A DNA stretch of 64,000 nt from Taenia hydatigena (GCA_036345935.2 JADWOT020000009.1:10073899-10137898), one strand, 5' to 3'. Positions 25,180 to 38,509 are shown, counted from the stretch's first letter. Translations and numbers: made by a program. The notes: a model not told the origin generated them from the sequence alone.

Positions 25180-26026
25180 CCCCCTTGCCCTTATTTCTCT
25201 TCTTCCACTTTTTTTGTAATTTACTTCCTTGTGATAAACACCCAAGCTGCCTGGGTGTCAAGCCCTCTGTTCACTCCCAAGTCCATTATGATTGTAAGCC
25301 AAAAACCAGGCGGCAGTCGTTTAGAGAAGCACCTCTGTAAGTTGGTGGCATTGTTGTGTTACTTTATGACATATGCGTAAGTCCAGTTCACCGAGTAATC
25401 AACCATGGGAGGGAGATGAATCAGTCTGATCAACTGTAGAAGGATGATAAGGTACGCGCCATTATCTGACAGCCAGTTGTCTCCTCCTTCATTTGATGAA
25501 GATTAACAAAGACTATGCATTAAAGACTAGGCAATTCTGTGGCCTTCATTTTACAATGATATTAATTAGGTAAGTAAAGTTAGATAGAAAGGCAAATCGA
25601 GTCACCAAGACGTCCTTGAGATGCAGGACGGACTTAAGGGCGCTAAAACTGAGAGTTTTACGCACCTCGGCACTTTAAAGGGCTAAATGACTCTCATTAG
25701 TCTAAGAAGTGATCTCTGCGGAACTACCCACCCGGAGGCTTTAAATTGAAATTACTTTTAATTCTTCGGCTTCAAAAATCAGGTGACCTTGAGGAGTGGG
25801 ATGAAAGAACATTGAAGGTTTTGTTCTCTGCGAAAGCCTTCATATCTTATGCACTAGATTTGAGTAGAGTAAAACAGTGTATTAATTTACATTTACGTGG
25901 GTTTAATATTCTTTACTGATGAAAGACATCTTTTAAAGTATCGGCGAACGGCAGTGACAAGTCGTTAACAAAGGTATACAGATGCAGTACACATTGTCTG
26001 TCAGGTTTATCAACTAAGTTGAAGTT
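25180..26026. other. Spacer, no gene recognised
   Basis: AT-rich sequence. No exon, RNA gene or repeat copy could be supported. Confidence 0.4.
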
Positions 26027-26700
26027 TGTGTAATACTTCAAAGACTTGTTTGACTCTTTTTTTGGTACTGATGTTACTTAAGGCCCCGCCTCTGTACTTC
26101 CGCTTAAATGCATAGTCTCTGGACCATGCCGATAGCGGCCAGTCCTTCTCTACGTCGGTAAAATTACGCCCTATTCCGTCTTCGGGGCGGTCTAGGGGAG
26201 CTACACTGATAGTAGGGGACAACGAACTCAACTCTGATAGACAACTTCCCCGAACCTCAATGTAAAAATGCTAAAGTCCAGCATCAGCAATCGCCTTTGT
26301 CCACTGTACTTCGGGATATCTTTTAAAAGGTCAAACGGTAGTACTCGTGAATTATTTAAAAGGTCATTTACAGAGCTGCCTACGGTGGCTGTAAAGTAGT
26401 TAATCAGACAAACTCTGGATACCGCCTTCAACTCCCCACTAGCTAAACAGAACTCAGATAGGGTTGGACAGCACTGAAGTGGGAACAGAATGGCAAGGAG
26501 GGATAGACCAAATCCATTATCCCACTAAACTATTTTAAACTCCTTCCTTTATTAAGTGGCCCTAATTTTAAGGTAGTGTTCTTACGACTGTCTATGGGCA
26601 TACACTGTGGCCTGTGCATTTCGCCTTCCCCCCACCCCCCCGATCCAGTTGCCAGATGGGACGAAATTGCAGATCTGAGCGAATTCTTGAGAGAGATCGG
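26027..26700 (+). mobile_element. TRIM-type LTR element, left LTR plus interior
   Basis: The LTR runs from TGTGTAATACTTC at 26027 to GGGAGCTACA at 26205 (179 bp, TG...CA ends). The interior then carries GTTGGACAGCACTGAAGTGG (also at 2001 in the first copy) and GTGTTCTTACGACTG. The right end has degenerated; no second LTR is clear. Confidence 0.65.
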
Positions 26701-27699
26701 TGACTTTGCAGTGAATAATCTTCTTCCTCTTAGGGCGTTACGTATGAGTGGTTTCTGTCAGCTACGATGGTCTTTTTAAAACACATTCACTTTTTGAATG
26801 GGCTAATTTTACCAGGGTGGGTATCACGCGACTCTATAATGACTGACGCATAAATTTCCCTTATTAACGCATTCGGATGATTGTGTTTTGTATTTCAGGC
26901 GGTTAGGTCATTAGCGTCAAGACCGCCTTCTTATTAGGATAATTAACGGAGAGTTTATGCGCTTTCAGCCATCACAGATCAAAGGGGATAATTAGTTATT
27001 CACTCCTCCCTACTGTGGGAAAATTGCAATGACAATTGGCACGGCAGAGTCAGTAGCAAAAAACGGACTAGGCAAAGTTGGAAATGGAGCCTGAAAGTTA
27101 TGCTAATGACCTTGACAACTCTGTCAACCCGCTATTTCAACTTGTCTCCAGGACCTCTGATACGCATACAAACTAGATGCCACTCTTTGCTTACTCATTA
27201 GAAATAAGCAAAACTTTGGACAGAATTCAAAATTTATTGTACCTATCTCTTGTCGCAGTACCTATATCAACATTGAGTTAGCGTAGTTAGTACCGATGCA
27301 TTGTTTTTGTCGGTACCTAGAGAGTGAATGCCATTTCCTTAAGACTTTCCAAGCAAAGGAGTCCACCGAGTTTATGTGCCCAAATAAAAAAGTTTCTTAG
27401 GAAATGATACCCTCATTGCACACAATTCTACTTGACAGATGTGACACTTGGACGTCAAGCTGTTGGCGCCACTGTGACTGGGCTAAAGTGTCATGTGAAT
27501 ATGCCAGATGGGAGGATGTTTGTTTGCTACGATGGCAAGATAGCCTTTGAAAAAGAGACGTTATTGCCCGCGATTGTCTACATCTTTCAATTCAGCCACT
27601 CTCACTCCATTCAAATGCTCAATTTATTGCCTAGATCATAAATGCGCATTGGTAGTAATCTTGCAAACTGCCCCTTAAGATGGACGCATTTATTACGTT
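26701..27699. other. Spacer, no gene recognised
   Basis: No supported feature. One frame at 27432-27641 is open but has no splice context or recognisable family. Confidence 0.4.
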
Positions 27700-28610
27700 A
27701 CGCTTCGATTCTTTCTTGAGAAAGAAAGAAGTCATAATACCAGGGTGTAAAACGTACTGCTGGTCTACAGAAAGGCTGAGGCGCTACCAACGTGGCCCAG
27801 AGGTCACGTCGCCAAGCGATGGCACAAGGGTCAAGGTCTTTAGCGCTTGCAAAGGCAATGGCTAACTCCAGTCCTCTCAACGGAGTCGGTGTTGTAAGGG
27901 AAACCATCCACAAACCAACCTCTTCAGTCATCATACTTGCGTGCAAGTGCGGGAATATCCGACTGCCACGTCACCGATTCCTCTTGGTGCTTTTACCAAA
28001 ATTTGAGTTTTGTCTTGCTTGAGAACTTAATCATGGGAAGGGCACTGTGTAAGCCATCGCACGTCCATCTCCAGTCGTAACAACACTGACCATGTGACAT
28101 AGTACGTTCCTCCATACCACTTTGCTTCCATTTCAGTTCTCTTCAGCCATGTTCCCATCTGAGTTCCTTCTAGCCAGTCGAACGATGAAGGAGGCATCGC
28201 GTGTTCACTTCATGTGCCGTGAGCAACTTCGCCATGAAATTCATCAGGTGATTCACACCCGATGTCCTAAAAACACGAACCTAGAGCAATTGTCGTGGGT
28301 AAAAGCCATTTTCAATCCTCCTTTTGGGGCTAGTCATCCACAGCATATGTTCAAGTTTATCGCTCGGGAATGGAAGACAGAGCAGATGTTACTTAGGATT
28401 GGGTTTGCTTCCCAATAGTTTTTTGAGGGTATAAGCCTTCATAATGCTAAGGTAAATCTGAATTTTCGGCGCACAAAAGGGCTGAGTGGCCACTGGTATG
28501 GAATGAATGCCATGCCGCCCAGCGAAAGTACGAAGGCTGAGCCTTAAGTGCTTGCGAAACCAAAAACTAAGGGTCAAACATGTGGTCACATCTTCGCAAA
28601 AGCGCATCTT
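27700..28610 (-). mobile_element. TRIM-type LTR element, reverse orientation, two LTR-like ends
   Basis: LTR-like blocks lie at about 27700-27880 and 28430-28600; the latter contains CCGCCCAGCGAAAGTACG and GCCTTAAGTGCTTGCG. They flank family interior at 27890-28350, for example GTCACCGATTCCTCTTGG and CATTTTCAATCCTCCTTTTG. Together this resembles a complete but old minus-strand copy. Nearby open frames are repeat-derived. Confidence 0.6.
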
Positions 28611-29032
28611 TATTTCGCGGATTTGCTATTTGCACCTTAAAAATGCTTTAATGAAAATACTTTTCCAATTTGCGAAAGTAGGCGTTATTCGCCTTAACGA
28701 AATTCAACTTCTCGACCATATCAGGTGTTTTACAGTGACAATCCAAATGCCACAACTCCTGTAATTACATTCCTGTTGCTTTAGGATTATTTTATTCTAT
28801 TTGGAACGCTTTCTTCTTAATAGCAAATGAATGTTGTCACGGTGCAGCTCATGAATTATGCAAAAGGCGTAATTACGGTAGCCTTCAGTATAAGAGGGCA
28901 CATTCCTGTGGCACCTTACTTCGTAGTCATTTAATTGCTCCACAGAATGCGTAAATGGTTGTGATGCAGCATGGTTTTGCTAAATTCAGAGGCAAGTTTG
29001 AGTGTGTATTCTTACATCCAGCCCATGCACCA

Positions 29033-32000
29033 TCAGCTTCCACTTTCGTCGCTGAGCCTGTCCCTGTGGGCGAGGTTCGCTTTGAATGACTTTTCTCTCG
29101 GTAGCTGGTTAAACGCTGATAAAAGCAGGGATTTGACGCTGTCGAACAAACGCAGTATTGGCTTCGTACTAGAATGCCAGTTCTCTGTCAGGCGCCTCTT
29201 CAGATCTTCAAACGTGAGTGGTTGGACCAGAATTCCTTCATGCCATTTGAATGATATCACGATTGCAACTTATGTACCTACATGAATAGCATACTTTATC
29301 AAATTTTTCCGCCATACTTCACCTCCGTTTCAGTTTGCTGGTAAAATCGCCTCACAAGAGTCGTATCTGATGCTGACAGACGAGGTATGTGAGGAGGCGA
29401 GGGCCGTTTCTTCTCCACCTCCCCATCAAGGCGATGGCAAGTCAAGTCGTTGTTGAAAAATACAACAAAAGACTCCTTCTTGAGGAAACGGGGAATGTAC
29501 GGGTACGGCACTTTGCGTGATGCATAGGAAAGAGGAAATACCTAGTTTAATACCATCCGGGCGGCTGCCATTCATCAAATAGACTTTTAAAGACAAGTAC
29601 AAAGTGACACCAACAATGAGTTGCTCTCCTTCTCCTAAGCTCCTTTATAAAACTGTTTGATTTTTAACATCTTTGCAGTCACCTTCAAAATCTCTAGGTT
29701 ACGAGCCACTTTATTTGTTTTATGAGCACTCCAAGTCAGGACTTTGCCGCTACCTTGCTTAATCAAGGCTGTAAAAGTCACATTTTTTGGGTATCTCAGA
29801 TGAATATGGAAACATCTTTAAAAAACAGATTCTGTGCATTCATTTACGTCCTTTCTGATTGTTTAAAGGAAACTTTTAGTAGACGAAGAGACTGCTTAAC
29901 CTTCGCCCTACCCATGTATCATTACACCTCTCAAAAGGGTTGAGCAAAAAGTGGGAGATTTGCCGTAAACTTGAATCAATCCTACAATCACATCTGTTAT
30001 GAAGTATGGCAGCCCAGCAGAGGCCTTACGGCCTGCGCCTAGAAGCCTTTTTATTCAATAAAATTTAATCGTAAGTTTAGATGCAAATCCACTTAAACCA
30101 CCTGATCACCCATTTGCACACCAAATTTCACAAAAGACGAAGCTGAACCGTGTTTAAGGTCTCTTGAAGTCCTTTCAAGTGTGCCCAGCAATAGAGACTC
30201 GTCGAGTGGTCCCACTCTTAGGGTGTCCGGTGTTCCATACCTGCAAGTTTGTAAATGTCGTCGGAAAATGCAAGGTAGTCAATGTCATCGATGAGACCGA
30301 TTGGATGTCGATAGCGTGCACTGAGAGCATTCCACTCCTCTTTGGAGATGTCAATCGCAACACCGAGGTTGATCAAAACCCTTTGGAATTGACTCGCAGT
30401 CAGTGTCATTCGGTGGGTCTTGTCGAAGTCACGGAACCACTGAGTCAGTTGGATTCTTTTTGCACGAACCTTTATGATTTAGAAAAAGAGCAATTACTTT
30501 ACCTTCTGAAGGATCGTCCATTTCTTAGAAAGTTGTCACCTTTAGCCGACTAAGAAAATGTCTGTAGATGACTTCAAAGTCTGGATAAAAACACTGGAAT
30601 TTTGTCATTTCAAGTAGGGCTAAAGAATTGAGTCACGGTGATCGGAATTATCGCAATACTTGACGATTCGAGAGGCATCGTGGACCAAAGTCGCAGGAGT
30701 TTATGAGGTCACAATCGCCTGGTAACTTATAAATCCACCATTCAAAGCGAGTACAACTGCACAGGAGGGCAGGAAGCATAATTTAGGGAGCTGAATTGTA
30801 CCTTGAGGCGTCAAAAGAAAACTGCACTGCTCATTTATCAACACGGAAGTCGAATGGTTGGACAGAACCTAGCTTTATTATGCCCCATGAGCTCACTCTT
30901 GAACAACTTCTCCTTTCCTTATTCCCTTTGATCAACAGCAAACAGTAAGTGACGTGTTACCACACTTCAAATCAGCCGAGGAGGAGAAGAGGAAAGAGCT
31001 TTTATCCTCGACCTCAATTCAATAACTTCCTGGGTACTCTTAAACTTCTAATAAATAGGAGGTAAACGAGTAATGAGTGAGAACACCGGTGGATTTAATC
31101 ATGTTGCTTACCATCTTACTGATTTTCCTCATTGCCCGATTAGCAGCCTCGCTCATTTCAATGGGCAGACAATTTCTCGAGACGACAGACTCCGGTGTGT
31201 AGACTTCGGCCTCTTTCAAAGGGTCTTTATCCAGACAGGGTGTAGCAAATATTTGCTCGATTTCCTCACAAAAGTCCTTCCACCGTACTTCATTTGTATC
31301 TTTTGCCTTAAAACTAAATGAAAAGGAAGCATGACCCTCTCTTGCGCAACCAATGGATGAGTAGACTTTAAAGGGAAGTCTCACTACTTCCCTACTCAAT
31401 TAGACTAATTTCCAAAAAATGCTTTCCAAAATAAGACCTATCAGTGAGTGGAATTGCCTATCAACGAGTCGTTGTCATGTCAGCTGTCAACTCACGCACT
31501 GGGAATGCAACTTTGTTACATAATCAAATTGCAAATTAAGTGAACTTTTGGAAATGAATGATTATGCTTAGCAATGAGGTGCAGTAAAGAGCTCATTTCC
31601 ATGAAAGGGTTCGTGTTGTAACAAATGTTCTAACCAACATAAAAAAGCACATTATGAGCCATAGACAAAATTTCATCCTGCTTTGCTAGCTGAAGGGAAG
31701 TAATTTGGTCCATTTTTTGTTATGCAACATATTGGTCGCTTGGTTAAATCTTGGTATTGGTAAAAGGAATCACCCTAGGTACCCTGCAAGGGCTGGCCCC
31801 TAACACATGTCAGTAGGACCTTCACAATTCAAATATGTATTTTCCCCGCTTTATAAATCCATTTTTGTCTTCAGTGAAGTCTCAGGTACTACAGTTACGC
31901 CACGACTCATATCAAATTCAACCGAAAATACTACTTAAATCCCCTTTCAGTAGGGCAATTAGTAGAAAATATATTGCTTGTATTCCTTTCGTAACGTGTG

Positions 32001-35000
32001 ATTTGGAGGACTCTTTCCACAGAGTAGCTTGAGAAATTGTCAGCGGAATGGAGATAAACAATATCTGCATTTGCATTTCACTTTCGGACGATTGCGAGGA
32101 GTTAATGCACGATCAAAGAAAATTGTCTATTTTGATTATAGGCTGCAGAGGCTGTACCTACGTGAAAGCTAATGCTGATAGACGTTGTAGGGCGATTCGC
32201 TTAGCTAATGACTGCGATGCAAAATCCGAATAATAGCAAAAACCTATTAACTCCATCATTGCCTGTGTTTGCCAAAATTGTTAGATGCCGCTAAAACTTA
32301 GTGATTCACTGATGTCCCCTTGTAGTGAAAAAGACGTGAAGGAAGGAAGAAGCTTACTAGCTTTCAATGCAGCTTAGTTCTGTCTCCTTAAGCGGGATCG
32401 GGAGGAGGGCTAGGGCTCTGCGAAATCTCTGTCGCGAGATGTGCCCGTGCTTCAAGGGATCATAGTCGCGGAACCACTCGGACAGTCGAATACGCTGCTG
32501 GTAGACCTAAAATTCAAGCACCAATCCCTTGTGAGACATTTGCTCTGCTTTATTGGGGCGGCCGGTTGTTTCTCTAACACGTTTTAACACTCGCGATTTT
32601 TTTCCACACTTCCTCCAGATTTTTTGGCATTGCACTGAGAGGCGACCAGAAAAATAAACTTGTTGGGAGGAGATAATAAATTTGCCCTCATGTTAATCTC
32701 AAACGATGGGCAAAATGTAGCAATTCAAAGGGAGACTCAAACTTATTGTCTTCTGGTGCGCTTTGCCCCTTGAATTATGCCCAGAAATCGTGCTTTTGAG
32801 ATCCAGTGAGAGTTAGCCATGCCTTTTGCCCAAAGAAATCTATTTAACAGGACAGTTGCCTGTTTACGCACTAGACCAGCCGAAAGCTTGTTACTTCTTA
32901 CGCAGAGGCATTACCAAATTCTAATAAGAAGTCATAAATGTACTTGTTGATAAATTTTATGGCAGTAGGAATGTCTTGCCCATGCGTTGCCGGTAATTAT
33001 TGATGAAGATCACTCCAGAAAGAGAAAAAAATATGCACAAAACAGATTACTAAGAAACTTCCATCAGCTATAGCAATTCCAGCTTAAAGTGTTTTCTAAG
33101 CAGTGGGAGGAGCCAAAAACAAGAGTGGTCACAATGCAAGGAACGGCAAAAAAAGGTCATTTGGGAGGCGCCAAGGCCATGTAGTTCTGCATTTTCCACC
33201 GGCTTTGATTATTAATTGTTACAGCTAAGGTCTTTGTTAGAATTAAGTCTCCGTAACTGGCTCCTGTTTTAACAAATCTCCTCATTATAAAAGATGATAC
33301 AATCAGCAAGGCCTACCTCACGCTTAATGTAGTCCATGATTCCCTCCACATCATGAATGACCGGCTCAGCTTCCACTGGTTTGCCGGTTTTATTAAATGC
33401 CTCACGCATCCGAGCGATTCGATGCGGATACTCATAGTGTAGCGACTCCTTAGAGGGTGGCTCCAGATCCGCTAGGAACCTCCAATAGTTGAAACCTTCA
33501 TCGTCAGCATATTTGGCGGCGATCGCGTCGAGTTGCTCATCGGGAATGTGAAATTTGAGACTTGAGATGATTTGCTTGAGGTTGTACAGACTCACGTGGC
33601 CTCTGTTAACTCTATAAGCGTTATGAAAGAAACCACCGCAAAGAACCCTTTCGAAATCCACGTAGTCGGAGAAGACTAATAATAAATATTACTTAGTAAA
33701 AGCCTTGAATTCCGGTTTCATGTCCACACGACGTTCAAGGAGGTTTCGACGCAAATTCTGCATAGCACATTCATAGCGGTTCTTCATTTCTTCCGTGGCC
33801 GAGTTCCAATCCCCTGTGCCTGGTTTGGGAACCACATGTACCGATAACGGTAAAACACGGAGTCGTGGATTCTGCTCAATTTCGGACAGTGTGAAGACTG
33901 TAAAATCATGGAAATTCGTTCAATGGAATATGTTTACCCCCTAAAGACTACAAATAAAACTTAATGGTGTTACTTCCTTGTTTCTTGTTTATTTTTAGTA
34001 CCTATTGGACATTCACTTTACTTATGAATATGTAAATGTGTTTACAGAAGAGCTTATTACAATTCAAGACTCCCTTCTTCTCCTTCTCCTTATCCTCCTT
34101 GGGATTTTAACGAGTCACTGATTTACTTTGGTCTGAATGAGAATTTCTATTGCTTTATTTCATTTTTTTAGTTTATCAACCAAATTTGGTTTCCTCAGTT
34201 CCGTTGAGGCAACCACACGCTTTTTTTTCTGGGCTCAGGATGCACAGATTTGTAGGTAAAGATGGTCCTTTAAGGAAGTTGTAACAACCGAACATATAAC
34301 CCCTTTCTTGCATGACAGCAGCATAAGGAAACTTTTTTCCTCAAAACCGCTTTTTATTGACTCCGAAATGCGTAGTTTTTTAAGCATAAATTAATTAACT
34401 CAACATAGTTATGGGGATGCAACATTAATTGGGGAATTCTTGTAGGCGTGTAGATGAAACTTTGTGTTATTTCAGCGGTTACCATATCAGTAAAAAAACT
34501 TTAACGCATTTGGTCAATTGATAGGAAGGGTATTTTATTGTATAACAGGTTTTTGGTAATGTGACCCACCTGTATTGACATCATAAACAAACCTTCGCCA
34601 ATCCACTCTGGTGGCATCGTTCGGACACGCATAGACATTAACCAATTTGTCCACCTGAACAGGTGTGAGGTCGTGCAGACCGATGCGAGTTACCCCAGCG
34701 CCTGAAAGCGCCCGAACGAACTGCGACCTGCTAACACGTCCGCTGTGCAGTGGATCAAAGTCCTCAAAGAACCGATTCAATTGAATGCGATTCACGAGCA
34801 CGATGTGACGAATGCGCGTCATCAACAAATCTACTGGAACCTCGTCTCCGGTCGAGGTGGTCATGGGTGTCGAGAGCGCCGCCCAGTCAGTCCCTTGGGG
34901 GGTTTTTGGGACTTCACCGATCTTAGGCTTCGGTGGAATAGGAGGCGGATCCTCGATAGCTTGTGGTACTGGCGCTGCTGCCTTGTAGAACGGGTCGATG

Positions 35001-37439
35001 GCTTCGCAGAACGCTGCATAGTTGACGTAGTTAGCGGTTGGATCGGCAAACTTAAGGCTTAACAAGCGACACTCCTCCGGAGAAACTTCCAATTTGAGAA
35101 AATGCAGAAGACGGGCTAGTTGCGAGGGGGTTATTTTCCGTGACAATGAAGTGCCCTGCGACATTTTGCCGTTTAATTAGTCTCATAAATTCAGAAAATT
35201 AATATTAGACCCCTTTACCATAAAAACGCACTCACGGCATCATAATCGCGGAAGTATTGGTAGGTAGGAATCCTTTCTCGACGAACCTTTTCCCGCAATC
35301 TGGTGATAACTTCTGACAGCTTCATTCGTTCCTCTTCGCCCAAAAGAGGCAATGGCTAAATGATGGGGAAGGCTGTCGTTATAATGTACTCCTAAGATAA
35401 TTATGACAAGATAAGTTGACGCAGTATGGTGGATGGATATATGAAGCATGGAGTAGATTTATCTTCTTTGATGGAACAATAAATGAAAGACATACTCGGG
35501 AAAGTGCTCCAGGGTAGGGCCTGCGTGGCTGCACAAGAGGTCGCTTTTCCAAATCCATTTCCTGAAAATCTAATCACAAAGGATACAATTTACACAAGCG
35601 TATCCGCGGGACTCTGACATTCCACAAAAATATGTCGGGGGTATCAACTCTCTCTCCATAGCGTAGCCCTATCTCCATGTTTAGTTTATACATACGGTAA
35701 ATATAATCCTTAGGATGGCACTGTCAGGGTCTATCGCGAGCAGGAAATCCTGCAGTTATCCCTACTTTGCCACAATTTTAGTCATAAATGTTTGCATTTC
35801 AAGCAGAGGAGTAGCGAGTCAGACTGGTTTGGAGGCAAAATCATTATGGTAAAATAAGTTTGCGGCAATTTTAAAATATCGGGACAGTAAGAGGTTTTAC
35901 TTGACATTCTTCATAAGACAAGAGAAGTGCCTTACAAAAGTCTACTTCTCTGCAAAACTGGCGATACGCGATCATATCCCTATTTTTCTTGGAACGAAAG
36001 AAATTAGCAAGTTTTTGAGTATCCGTTGGCTGAAGTTCTGGGCCAAGCGCTCTATCTAGAGCCAATTTGAATTGGTTCTCTGTAACCTCGTCATGCCTCA
36101 GAGGATCAAAGTCGATAAAAAAATCCTGCACACGAATTCCACGTCTGTAAACGGCAAAACCGATGCGTTCTAAAACTTGGTGAACGGATGGCGTTTGCAG
36201 GTCTGTTTTATTTAATTGACAAACGTCAGAATTGGCTTCCTGAAGGGATTAATCACAGAGTAAGAATATTTTTCGAATCGAGAAGAAAGTTGACATCTCC
36301 TTACTGCCCTATTTGGGATTCCACGCTTCGCTATTTCTTCTTCAACGTCAATTATAGCTACGTCATTTGCAAACTGCCGATAATCAACCATTCCAGGATG
36401 ATTAGGTACTGAGTACCTCTTCGCAAGAGCGCATATTTCAGCATCATTTATGTCGGGTGGACCAGGAAAGCTACGATAAAACTGAAAAAATCCTCCAAAA
36501 CTGAGGCCTTACCTGACTTTCGACAATTCTTCCGGAATTCAGTAGGTCAAAGTCCCTATAGCATTCATGCAAATCAATGCCTCTGCTTTTAACAAACTGA
36601 TTAATGCGAGACATAAGAGGTCTAAATGCTTTCTGTTCGGATAGAGAATTATCTGTGGCACAAATGTACTGATTTCTGCTCATCAAAAACACCCAAAGCA
36701 TTACTTATCAAATTTATCCAGCTGGTCTTGAGGGAAAACGGAAACTTCTTTCTCGTCTATTTGTGGATCAATGCACTTAACGAACTTCCTCCAGTTAATA
36801 CAAGAGCCGTTCCCGTATTTTTCGATTATGATTTTGCGCTGCTCATCATTAGCAGTGAAGCCGAAGTTTTTGTCTAGTATTCGAAAGAATCTCTCCACTT
36901 AATAAGCCTATTAAATAAACGCTATGGAAATACCAGATATTTCTCCATGACGCAATTTATCAAAGTCTAGAAAATATTCGCTAGGTCTTATTCCCCTTTC
37001 ATTTGCAATGCTACGAAGACATCCCTCCAATCGCGTTATAGGTTCCAGGCACTGCATCTATTTTGGAATTTTAGAAGCATCTGTTGCGATAGCACAACCC
37101 ATACAAACAAATGGCTTGGCCACCCCATATGACCTCAAGGTTATGACTCAAACGTATTGTGAGGTGTTCTATGCGCAAATGTCTAGGAAACTACTACCAA
37201 AATGGAGTTTTCAAGAAACAAACACAGCAGAACGGTTGTGAATATCAGCAGGTCCCAACAAAGTAGCTCTGAATTTTCCAACCTTACCTCAGTATTAAGA
37301 AATTGATAAAATCTAACAAACTAGGCTCACATATGCATTTTTGAGACAGATCTATCAAGCACAGCCTAAGTTTATGATTTGCTAGAAGTTCATGAACACG
37401 TATGCCATTGACATGTATCATAACGCCCTGAGACTTCAT
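29033..37439 (-). CDS. Large EF-hand repeat protein, at least 15 exons
   Basis: Minus-strand gene built of about nine ~100-residue units. Each has a helix and FF-DFD-type loop (for example FFEDFDPLHSGRVSRSQF), then a second EF-hand-like half ending near YRQFC or WKDFC. Exons in transcript order: 37439-37288, 37182-37134, 37051-36934, 36897-36705, 36675-36513, 36481-36305, 36239-35901, 35561-35496, 35355-35236, 35155-34570, 33897-33693, 33611-33317, 32506-32358, 31313-31112 and 30469-30241. All phases agree, giving about 1,014 residues. A possible last exon (about 29235-29033, TGA) also fits. The first two exons are the weakest. Most loops lack the acidic residues of a canonical calcium site. 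Such repeat proteins are typical of cilia and flagella, with EFCAB6 a possible relative; function is inferred. Confidence 0.85.
30787..31051 (+). CDS. Tentative antisense exon pair inside an EF-hand gene intron
   Basis: On the plus strand, 30787-30944 (after CATAATTTAG, ending CA|GTAAGT) is open for 52 codons. It joins 30976-31051 across a 31-nt GT-AG intron with compatible phase, ending in TAA overlapped by an AATAAA. It reads HELTLEQLLLSLFPLINSK and then an EEER segment. It lies wholly within an intron of the minus-strand EF-hand gene. No family was recognised and chance is possible. Confidence 0.22.
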
Positions 37440-37499
37440 TGAAAATAAAACAATATTCCGACAACAACTAAAGTATTACAGTAACAATCAAATTGCGTG

Positions 37500-38509
37500 T
37501 TCAATTCTTGGGGTTGGTAACAAGCCAACCAGGACCTTGCTATTGTATAATTCCCAGTTGGCCTGGGCCCCGAGCCATGCTGTTAGTTCCAAGTCCCTCT
37601 AAATGTGAACACTGCATACGTAATAATTATGTTCTTTAAATATACTTCGTATGCCAGAGGAGAAAGAACAATTTAAACCTGATCGTAGAGCAGCGTGATT
37701 GCTCTTCAGAGGCCGACAAATCCCTGCTTTGAACTCTTTTACGATATCGCTCTATACCTTTCTTCTGACCCATAATAAAGATGTGGAAGAATACTCAGCC
37801 TTCTAATAGTAAGAGCGGAAGGAGAGAAGAGGAAAAACCGTCTACAATGGTAGCAGTGGAAAATGGACTCGACTCCATGGTGTTTATATCCAGATCTCTA
37901 CCGTCTGTGGCATATTGCAGTAGTGCGAAAGAAGTGCATGTGCTACGGATAGGAGTATCTCTGACCTCCCATAGCAGAAGGGCTAAGAACGACGTCTGCC
38001 TTCGGCATCTTTCCATCTCCGTGTTTTGAAAGAAAGCTGTTGACAACCAAAACGGCACTGGTCGTAGACTTCTAACAAAAGACCGCTGTACTAACTTCTC
38101 TCTACGGACGTACTGATGGTCGGCAGAAAACCTTACTCCAAAGTCATTTTCCAAACCAGTCAGTTCGCTCAAACTGCCAAGGGGGATTAATGACGTTGGT
38201 GTCAAGCATCGCCTCAATCGCGTCGAATGTCGACGCACTGATTAGGTTGCGATGGCTGACGCGGGAGGTCTACCGGAAGGCGCGTCAGGGACGACGCTTA
38301 AAAGAGGAGATGGACAATGTAATACTTTGCTTGTTTGAGCTACCGTGTTTTAGTCAGGGTCACAAAGGTGACCATATTGCTTAGGCGCTTAGGCTGACCT
38401 CCGGGCTATACAAGCAACTAATTCCTCTCTGTCTGTTACATATGTATATATGTACTCTGCACTGGTATTTTGCCTTCTTTTGTCTTCAAGAGAGCTTTAG
38501 AATGCTACA
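37500..38509 (+). mobile_element. TRIM-type LTR element with recognisable 3' LTR and polypurine tract
   Basis: The 3' LTR is 38318-38509 (192 bp, TGTAATACTTTG to ATGCTACA). It is preceded directly by a purine-rich AAAAGAGGAGATGGACAA. The interior from about 37845 starts with a primer-site-like ATGGTAGCAGTGG after TCTACA. It parallels the intact element at 48.5 kb throughout, including GCGAAAGAAGTGCATGTGCT and GACGTTGGTGTCAAGCATCG. The 5' LTR is badly eroded; only a CCGAGCCATGCTGTTAG-like trace near 37570 remains. Open frames on either strand are not conserved with the other copy and look non-coding. Confidence 0.75.

Noticed and set aside
28971..29285. 104-codon plus-strand frame with a GTGAGT donor at 29212
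   Set aside because: The opposite strand has more protein-like composition and phase fits the end of the EF-hand gene; the plus frame is Ser/Leu-rich as expected of an antisense shadow. Not fully excluded.
30164..30553. 129-codon plus-strand frame
   Set aside because: It lies opposite the well-supported EF-hand exon 30469-30241 and shows no family similarity; it is an antisense shadow.
33676..33692. Apparent 17-nt intron or frameshift in the EF-hand gene, with an in-frame TAA
   Set aside because: A normal 81-nt intron (33692-33612, GTAATA...CTTATAG) removes the stop and joins FKAFTK to VNRGHVS in frame, matching the repeat pattern. No frameshift is needed.
37795..38238. 147-codon minus-strand frame
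   Set aside because: Lies in the TRIM interior and is not preserved in the matching copy at 48.8-49.2 kb.
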